Positions 47,006 to 54,817 of a stretch of DNA of 54,817 bases are shown here, one piece after another. The position numbers were made by a program, and so were the translations under genes. A model generated the notes under the pieces. It was not told where the DNA came from and ran no database searches. It was given only the letters and a program-made list of their open reading frames with translations. The DNA is from Acanthaster planci (lineage: Eukaryota > Echinodermata > Asteroidea > Valvatida > Acanthasteridae): contig NW_019091355.1 in the NCBI RefSeq assembly GCF_001949145.1, positions 5,069,503-5,124,319 of the forward strand, in the 5' to 3' direction. Position 1 is the first letter of the stretch; the number at the start of each line of letters is the position of its first letter.

Positions 47006-50000
47006 ATGATGGACCACTCCACGCTTTGGTCCGGGAGTATGATGCACGGCGGGTCCGCCTCGGCCGGCGACGGCGGGACGAGCTCTACCTCTGGTGTACA
47101 AATTTTACTGGGCATTCTTATGGTCATTCAGTGTAAGTATCTTCAAGATTATCATTTTTTCCCCTAGATGTCTTGCTGCTTGATACGGGATGAGCAGCAA
47201 GTGCATCGTTTGGGAGTCCCATTTTTCTGTTTTCGTTTCACGTGCAACTGATCGTCTTTAATTAACAACTTAAGTTCATAGGGACATGAAAATATAGACC
47301 ATTTCATTTCACAGAGATGAAGCTATTGTTGCGACTTTCACTTTCAGTTTTAGCTGGGATTTTTGGAAATTCTGTCATTCTGCGCATGTTCTGGAAATTC
47401 AAACCGCTAAGAACTTCCAGCAACACTATCCTCATCTTTCTTGTAGGAGCCAACTTGGGTAAGTACCAGTTCATGCATTTTACCCTGTCGATGTCACGGG
47501 CTGTGACTTTTGACCTCAGGCCCTATACATTTGTGAAGAGACTATGTTCATTCGATGAAATCTAGTTCACTCCGGCCGGGTGAAAGTCGCTGAAGGACCG
47601 TTTGGCACGAATGACAGACACACTATACTACGTTTGCAAAAAGTATAACAACTGTTACAGAGAATCTTAACATCTGTTTGTGTTTACAGTATTTCTCACT
47701 TCTGTTAAGATTTTCAAACTCCATCAAGATTCCTATCGATTCGTATTGGATGCAAAAGGGGGATGTTGGACCATTTTTAATTGGGATTACATTTATAATT
47801 TCGGTCTTCTTCGATCGGAAAGTATAAAGGACATTCTAAAACCCAACACTTTTAAATCTTGCGCAGTTCCCAATTTCCCTCTTTGACAATTGCTACAAGT
47901 CTGACCGGCATGTTTGGTTACCACTTCTAGCTCGCCTTTGTCCACAGTTTGGAACTCCATGATATCTGCTTTGAAAAAAAGTGGCTTGTTTCATGTAGAT
48001 GTAATTTGAAATGTTTCAAGTCATTCTTGAGATTGAAAAACTGAAACCGTTCCAAGACGGTCTTCTCCAGAAGCTGATTTAAGCAATGCGTAAGTAATTC
48101 GAACCCGTACGACTGAACGGATTGGACGCATGCGTGCAAGCCTCGGCAACAAGAAGCTTACGCAACCAAATAAGTGCGTACAAAAATAAAAGATGTAGGG
48201 ATGAGTTTTGTCTCTTTCGATTAAGAGATAATGAGGACTCCATGTTCGGACGTCACTTCTTGTCGTGTTATTCAGTTCTTCTTTTCTTGAAACACACAAT
48301 CTCGAATGATTGAAATTCTGCGGATCATCGTGTTTTTATTTCGCCGTGAGCTTGTCATTTTAAACGGGCGCTTCGCGGTCAATTTTATTACCATCTTTCG
48401 ACAAATTTAATTAGGTTGGTTATGTGTCAAGACTCCAAAGAGATTATAAAGACGGCTTTGATGAACACCAGAGGTGTTAACTCTTCCCTCCAAACCGTGT
48501 TTATTGATTTTTTAAAAACATTTGTTTTATATATTATTCCAAACTTATTTCGACAAAAATGGTAAAAAGGCCCGAACATTTTATACTCGAAGAAAGCGCC
48601 AAACAGGACGGACTAACGACCTAATTTCTGTGTCGTTCAAACAAGAACAAAAATGGTCCCACATTATGTTTCATCGGTGTCCGAACGTACAACATTAAGT
48701 TTCGCCTGCAGAAACTTTCCTTGGGGAAAAAATTGGAGATCTTAGCTTGCATGAAGGCAGATGTTTTTCCCAGACCGTCTGCGGTACAAATAACCCTTGC
48801 CTCGGATTTGCAAGTCAATTTTGTTTGCGATAGATGGGCCAAATATTGAGGGAATGCATGGCATCAGAGGCTGGTATAAACGACTGTTTCCAGTGATGGG
48901 AGTCCACTGTCTTTGCGCGTTGTCAAGTCAGTAGGCCCTAACTGTTATTAGTTTGGGGACTCTGCGATGTCCGTCGTCAAATAATATCTGACAAAAGATA
49001 AAATTTCCATTTTTTCGTTCGAACTCACTCAACTGCCCTGAGTGTCTTGGCCAGACCGGCACAAGCAACTGCAAGGTTACTGGGTTTGAGAGTGGCACGA
49101 GACAAGAGCGTGATAATAATGATGCAGGGGTGAAGAAGCGATTGATGGGAACGACAGATAGAGTTACCAGGGTTGTATGAGATTGCATTATTAGATAGGG
49201 ATAGGGAGATTTGATAGCAAGGTACCTCTGCGTAGACGGCTTCGGAAAATCACGAGACAGATAATTATTCGACGTCATTCTTTAAGGGAATATTTTTTCC
49301 ATTTTGCTGTGAAGCTCGTCATTTCTAGTAGGTTTAAAGGTGTTTTGAAGTGAAGTGGATGGTAAATTTTGTTTGTTTTGACAGAGTAAGAAAGTAAATT
49401 AATATAAGAAATATACGATGTGATTAAAGGAGGAACGTACGCACGCGGCACTTCATCCGTGTGTATCTAATTAATGTTACCTAATATTTTGGAATCGTCT
49501 CTCAAGCTGTTAATTATCTGCCCTCCTTACCCAGGTATGTGTGTTTGCATCCCCTTCTCCGCTGCCTCCGTGCTGTCTGGCAGGTGGGTCTTCGATTTGG
49601 CTGGATGCAAATTCTACGGCTTTGCCAGCATGTTCTTCGGTTTGGCGGTGATTGGACTTCTGACCTGCCTCAGTATCGATCGATATATTGTCGTCTGCCG
49701 ACGAAGTCTGGGTAAATTCAAAAGTCATTTTGGTGGGAAATTTGCTTTCGCTTCGTGTGGCATTTAACTTAGGCCTATTTCCGCTTTACAGAAATAATCG
49801 TTCCTTCCCGGGGCAATTTTTTAAACCGTGCATACGGATATCTGTAGGACCTGTTTCACCGGTGGCATGTGGCGGGCTCGACCTCCTATACCCAGCAAGA
49901 AATGAGACCGAGGGGCACTCCCCCAACATGTCCAATCCCCATACACATTCCAGACTATTGTTACGTAACACATCCCCCAAGATGTCTGAAAGGAATTCCC

Positions 50001-52615
50001 CACATTCCTGCGAGACAATGACCAACACAAAGCAGGGGGGGTTCTCTCCATCTCATACCTTGCTGCATATGTATCGACCTCCATGAAAAAACGTAGAAAT
50101 ATTTGGGTAGACATTCTCTGCATGCATGAGTTATACAAGCATTCTTTTGGCTGCAGAGGTCCAACCTTGCTAGTTCACAAGAAGAGAGCATGGCATTCAA
50201 AACGGTCCCCCATTGCCGTTTTATGGCCAGATAATGACAGCGGGAACCAGGCGGTCGACCCAATGCGTCTGTGGTCCACCAGTGACAGAATAGTCATGAA
50301 CGGACCAACAGCTGTAGAGTTTCTACTTTTTCTCTAATATCTCTTGACTCAAACAACATTAGTATGAACATTGGTAATTGCGCATGCGCAACAGTATAGG
50401 GTCCCTATCAAAGCTGCCCTGTGTGAGCAGGGCTTTCACTTTTGGGAAGACAAAACTTGGCGTTTGGATGTTCATTCTTAGATATCATATAATTGCCACG
50501 GATGCTGACAATCATTACAAGACCATGATCTTCCATTTAGAATTACGGGTTTGAATCGGCTGGGTTGGATGGTGCTGATTCATCCCAAAGTGGATCCCCC
50601 CACGACGGGTAACCGTGATGAAAGTAGACTTATACTGGCGTTTAAAATAATGACTGCCAAAATGGCGGAAATTGTGGCATTAATTGTCAGCATGGCAAGC
50701 CCCGAATTGCCTCCGAAAAATAGCAACGGTTCCCAAAATATTGAAAAGCCGTGTGTACTAGTTCATATGATGAGCTTGGTTGGTTTTCCCGTAATGTCTG
50801 GAGCCTACGCACCCCCCCCATTTAGACCTAGCGAGGGATATGATATGGCCTCAGGAATTGCTTATGCATGGTTACCATAGTGACGAAGTGATATGATTAG
50901 AATATGGCTGCTTTATACAAATTGAATGCAGCCATACTGGACTCGTCTGGGTGCACTCACGATTGCAAGTCTGTTGATAGGCCTACAGGCACATTAAGCA
51001 GCGCCCCTTCCTCCCCTTTTTTCAGCCTCGTCACTGACTAAGACGCACTACATCTACATGTCTGTGGCAGCCTGTGTCAATGCTCTCTTCTGGGCTATCA
51101 TGCCCGTCTTTGGCTGGGCTAATTACGACGAGATTGGCACGAGCGGCTGCTCCGTGGATTGGAGAAGGGGTGACGCCTCCTACATCTCCTATCTCTTCAT
51201 CCTTTTCACGGTCAGTTACCACCTCAAAACACATCTCTTTTAAAATTTAAAACCGGTGTGACGTGGTCTATGAGCAACATGAATCAGACTGGAATCATCC
51301 AAGAATTAAACGATTGCTGGTAGGGTCAGGCCACGTAGGTCAATTCACTGTCGAATTGGTGCCTACAAATTTGTGTGGGAGGACAAAGTCATGGAAAGTT
51401 CACATCTGGTTAGCAACAACGTTTACCTCAAAATGCAGCTAGCTGCGTGAGGTTGTTAACACTTTATCTAAATTCAAAATGTTTCTCCCAATTTCTAGTT
51501 TTGCTTCGTGCTCCCGGTTGTCACGATGGTGCTGTGTTTCGGCCGTACACACGCAGTGATCGTCAAGCGACAGCAAGTACACGACGCAACCAATCTCAGC
51601 GATCTTAGCCCTGTCAACGCAGACTGGGCCAGTCAGAAGCAGGTCACACAGGTACACTGTTGTGACGTAATTCTATTCACCCAATCGTCTGGCTGCAAAG
51701 TTTGACGTCGGCGTTAAGTGCCTGTTTGATCGATTACTAATACATTGGCTTTCTTAGATTTGCTTGACCCTACAAGAGCTGGGTAATTTTCACGGCCGGG
51801 GGCCGGGGGCAGGGGCGGTGGTAGGGGCGGATTCTGCTGTCCCAAGCCAGATTTTTTTTTAAAACTTAGCATGTATGTAAAGATACTCCTTATCAGTACG
51901 GACGAGTTTCAACTCAATCTGACATGAGTTTGTTACGGTCATTTAAAGTTCAATGCCACACACTTGTCATCCGCATGCATTGAGTACGACAGTTGGAAAG
52001 TAGGCCTATACATTTTTGGCTGATCTGCCTCGGAAAAAATGGGCACTGCGCAAGAACGGTATGTTTGATTTTCACAAAAAGATGTCAAAATGACCGCAAA
52101 GGGTATTAACTTAAAAATCCTAAAAGCTCGGATCATGAAAAAAGGCAGTTCAGCAATATCGGAAAAATGTCGGGGGGGGGATACGTCTCCAGTTCTTTCA
52201 GGCTTGATTTAACGATTGATCAATCATAAATGGTGATAAGTTGATGGACCAGTGAGGAGTGTTAAAAACGAAGATTACCGCAGTATTCTTCTGAATAATC
52301 AACCGATGGACTCATTTTTTTTTTCTACAGTTGGGCGTTGCTCTCATCATCATCTTCCTCCTAACCTGGTCTCCTTTTGCTATTATCTGCCTTTGGGGGG
52401 CGCTGGGCAACCCTTCCGACGTCCCCATCTGGTTGGCCACCTTGGCGCCCTTCGCGGCCAAGTGTTCCCCGGTCCTGAACCCACTTATGTTCCTCGTCTT
52501 CATCAAGAAGTTCCGCGAGTACGCCCAGGTGGTTCTCTGCTGCCGGACGCACGTGGAGACCATCGAGTTGACGCCCTCAACAGCCCAAGACACGCCAACT
52601 GAGGGTGAATTGTGA
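47006..52615 (+). CDS. RRH: Peropsin-like opsin (tetraopsin group), six coding exons
   Basis: Exons 47006-47132, 47348-47458, 49535-49711, 51026-51210, 51499-51651 and 52331-52615 join in phase to 345 aa, seven transmembrane helices. Landmarks, with bovine rhodopsin numbers: Asn in GIFGNSV (TM1), Cys104 (C110) and Cys180 (C187) for the disulfide, Tyr107 at the E113 site, D128-R-Y (ERY), Glu174 at E181 as probable counterion, and Lys295 (K296; codon 52460-52462) in FAAKCSPVLNP, which binds retinal. WSPFAIICLWGALGNP and the CSVDWRRGDASYISY stretch are peropsin-like. NPxxY reads NPLMF. The family includes photoisomerase-like pigments of retinal support cells and cilia; signalling versus retinal isomerisation cannot be told from sequence. 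ATGs at 47006 and 47009 are both possible starts. AATAAA lies at 52765-52770. Confidence 0.94.
47459..49534. other. Opsin intron 2
   Basis: This 2.1 kb intron has a consensus donor (GTAAGT) and acceptor (CTTACCCAG), splitting a Gly codon before transmembrane helix 2. No repeat or regulatory element was recognised beyond AT-rich unique sequence. Confidence 0.7.
49712..51025. other. Opsin intron 3
   Basis: This 1.3 kb intron, donor GTAAAT and acceptor CCTTTTTTCAG, lies in phase 1 shortly after the DRY motif. A GGGTTTGAATCGGC word near 50548 recalls a B box but has no A box or tail. No other feature was seen. Confidence 0.7.
52331..52615 (+). other. RRH: Opsin exon with TM6-TM7 and retinal-binding lysine
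   Basis: The exon begins after the acceptor TTTTTTCTACAG in phase 0. It encodes TM6 (LGVALIIIFLLTWSPFAIIC), an extracellular loop, TM7 with FAAKCSPVLNPLMF, and a short helix 8 (KKFREYAQVVLCC) with a possible palmitoylated Cys pair. The cytoplasmic tail is only about 20 residues and Thr-rich. It ends at TGA. Confidence 0.94.
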
Positions 52616-54817
52616 GAAAAGTTCCGTAGATCTGACAAAGTTGGTTGTTTATCCACTGATAAAAGACACAGAAACGTTTTCTTTGCAGTACATGATCATT
52701 CCGGAATTTTATTCTTCCTTTGTGAGTCAGCTGGTGTGACAAAAACCAAACAAACCAAGAAATGAATAAATAACTAAAAGAAATAATAAACGAAACCATG
52801 TTTATATGGAATCAAGTTCTACCACAAAATATAAACAAGACAACAAATGATACATTTATTTATGCGATACCTGTTTCCAAATCAGAAAATAGGCTGAAGT
52901 AAAAACAAACCGAAGAAAACAAAATGTTCAATACATCTGCATGGCCAATTATTTAGAGAAAAAGACAGAGACAAACTTGATAAATTTTTGAACCACTGCT
53001 AAACTCCAGTCTTGTATGTTTCTGGCCTTTGTAGGAAAGTCATTCATTAAATCGTTCAAGGAAAAAAGGTGTGATTTATTGATGTTGCACTTGAGCACTA
53101 AACGTGGTGGATTTGTGTATTTTGAAAATTCAAGTGATCATTATATGCATTACAGTATAAGCATTTCTCAAGTTGACTGGTGAAATTAAACACAAGACAC
53201 AGATCCGACAAAAGAATAGACATCCAAGAGGGGCTTCATAGCATCTCTGTTACCATTTATTCCAGTGATGAGAGCAATCCTTGCAAACTATCCTGCTCAA
53301 GGACACAACCTCATTCGCTTCTGAAAACACAGCACAGCCATATATATCATATCCTCAGTGCTCTGACGTGTAATTTGTGTGAATTGTGGTGAAAGTGTTT
53401 CAAAATGTTCTGTACCTTGCTTTGAGCACCAAAAAATACCTTTTGACACGCACAGTAAGTTTCAATTGATCGTTTTATTATCTATTAGTATAATGAACAT
53501 GAGCCATTTCTGCAATATCTAGACACAGTTGCACGGTACAATGACACTGACTCAACAAAAGGAGGTTCCCTTCCATTTTCCGGCAGAAAATATTTACAAA
53601 AGTCACGAGTTCAGGATAACTAATTTACAAGTTTGTTTGTTTTTTTCCTCTTGTTTTTCCTTTTACAGTGTACTTTGTGAAGAACACGTTATAAATATTG
53701 CTTACCGTCAATGTATTTTGATGGGTATACATGACTTTGATGTGACTAATAAATATAAATGGAATACTCTGCACAGTCAACACAACCGCGTGTCATTCCC
53801 GTATTTGGCTGATTTGTGACCTTTTCATATATGGGTAGTTAAGTCGGTGTGGGAAGGAGGCTTAACCAAATCCACCCTACAAAGTCTACAATACGTACTG
53901 TGAACGAGACAGACATGGAACTCAACCATGGATGGCAACATATGAACCACCTCCACTTGTAAGCAAAGGTCCAAAACCTGCAAATATTCCGGCTGCCATC
54001 ATTTCGAAACACTCTTTTTTAGTTAAAAACCAAATTGCCCCTTTAGGACTAACGGATACCCAAATCCCCTCATCTCACAGAACTGCATCTCCGAAAGTCT
54101 AACTCCTGCTCTGTCATGAGTGCTGCAGCTTGGTAGTTTCAGAGGGGAAATGAATTCGATTCACTTCTGAAGAAGTAATGGAACATATTTAGTAACACTG
54201 AAACACTTGAATCAATAGGTTTAGCACTGAAAGTGAACTGCAACAAAACCCAAGCAAACTGGTACGGGTGGAATAACTTACTTCCTCCAGAGAATTTGGT
54301 TTCTACTTTTTTTGCTGTGAGGACATGATGAAGTACGAAACTTTCCCCCCCCCCAATACATCTGAGTAAACAAATTGCTTGAGTAAACCTTATGTACCAA
54401 CTGCTATCTTATCCTCTCCCTTAGATATCCGGGCTATGGTGTTATATTTGTTGGTACTTTGTAACCACGATTATTGATTCCTAACAATCATAAACATAGT
54501 TGAAAGTTCCAATGCATTCGCACTGTATGGACAGTAAAATAACAAGTTTGAAATCTTAATCCATTCCTGGCAAGCCAGGAACTGGGGAACTGAATAACAG
54601 CTCATCCCTCAGGATTTGCCATAATGAGCTGGCTGATCAATTACTGAAAAAGAATGCTTACCAACAATGGGCACAGTTTTAAACTTTAGTTAACTACTTT
54701 CGTCAAGGTGTATATAATCTTTCGACCACAAGTATATGTCTGACTGCTGGTATCCGGCTACAGCAGCTTCCTTTTGCTACCACTTTCTCTGTAGCTGGTA
54801 CCGTAAGGACCTTCTGT
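52616..54817. other. Opsin 3' UTR and downstream stretch
   Basis: AATAAA occurs at 52765-52770 and 52785-52790. Beyond these no gene is supported. A minus-strand frame ending about 53935 (containing AAGIFAGFGPLLTSGGG) and a possible short minus exon at about 54276-54311 (donor GTAAGT) are suggestive but unconnected. Confidence 0.35.

Noticed and set aside
53890-54060. Minus-strand frame containing AAGIFAGFGPLLTSGGG
   Set aside because: Only about 50 codons and no matching splice partner; the plus strand is equally open.

Overview
The window looks like nuclear DNA of a marine invertebrate deuterostome. Its genes are split by many small GT-AG introns, the intergenic DNA is AT-rich and littered with short non-autonomous transposons, and the conserved proteins read as animal orthologues. 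The frequent ACATGTACATGTA-type microsatellites and AGGCCTAT words would suit an echinoderm, possibly a sea star. A lancelet or hemichordate cannot be excluded from sequence alone.

Layout. (1) 1-13.4 kb: mostly non-coding, with MITE-like repeats. Two exons of an unrecognised minus-strand gene (13361-13379 and 3350-3420) join in phase across a 9.9 kb intron. (2) 13.4-18.75 kb: a plus-strand, five-exon alpha/beta-hydrolase of 402 aa that resembles isoprenylcysteine methylesterase (ICME). It shares a promoter of about 0.3 kb with the minus-strand gene. (3) 18.75-20.86 kb: convergent 3' ends, with a foldback element and a piggyBac-type MITE. (4) 20.86-32.33 kb: poly(ADP-ribose) glycohydrolase (PARG) on the minus strand, 16 coding exons resolved by splice phase, 837 aa without its first exon. 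It carries a PIP-box-like motif and the complete GGG-X7-QEE catalytic signature. Its introns hold a SINE, a second piggyBac MITE and a 92-bp tandem repeat. (5) 32.3-38.1 kb: no gene resolved apart from the presumed PARG first exon and promoter; a candidate inverted-repeat element lies at 33.2-34.1 kb. (6) 38.09-38.82 kb: an intronless 244-aa basic coiled-coil protein whose N-terminus faintly resembles CCDC190. (7) 38.8-47.0 kb: intergenic, with a near-perfect 40-bp palindrome, a decayed non-LTR retrotransposon and inverted repeats. (8) 47.0-52.6 kb: a six-exon opsin of 345 aa in the peropsin (RRH)/tetraopsin group, with the retinal-binding lysine. (9) 52.6-54.8 kb: nothing assignable.

The genes do not form one pathway. 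They cover ADP-ribose turnover in DNA repair, a lipid or prenyl-protein type esterase, a photopigment or photoisomerase, and two uncharacterised proteins. I found no clear new multi-gene system. The most useful novelties are the transposon structures with exact target-site duplications (a 128-bp hAT-type element nested in a MITE, and two 143-bp piggyBac-type MITEs), the animal ICME-like gene with its bidirectional promoter, and the residue pattern of the opsin. All exon joins were made by eye from splice motifs, reading phase and family similarity recalled from general knowledge; no alignment was run.
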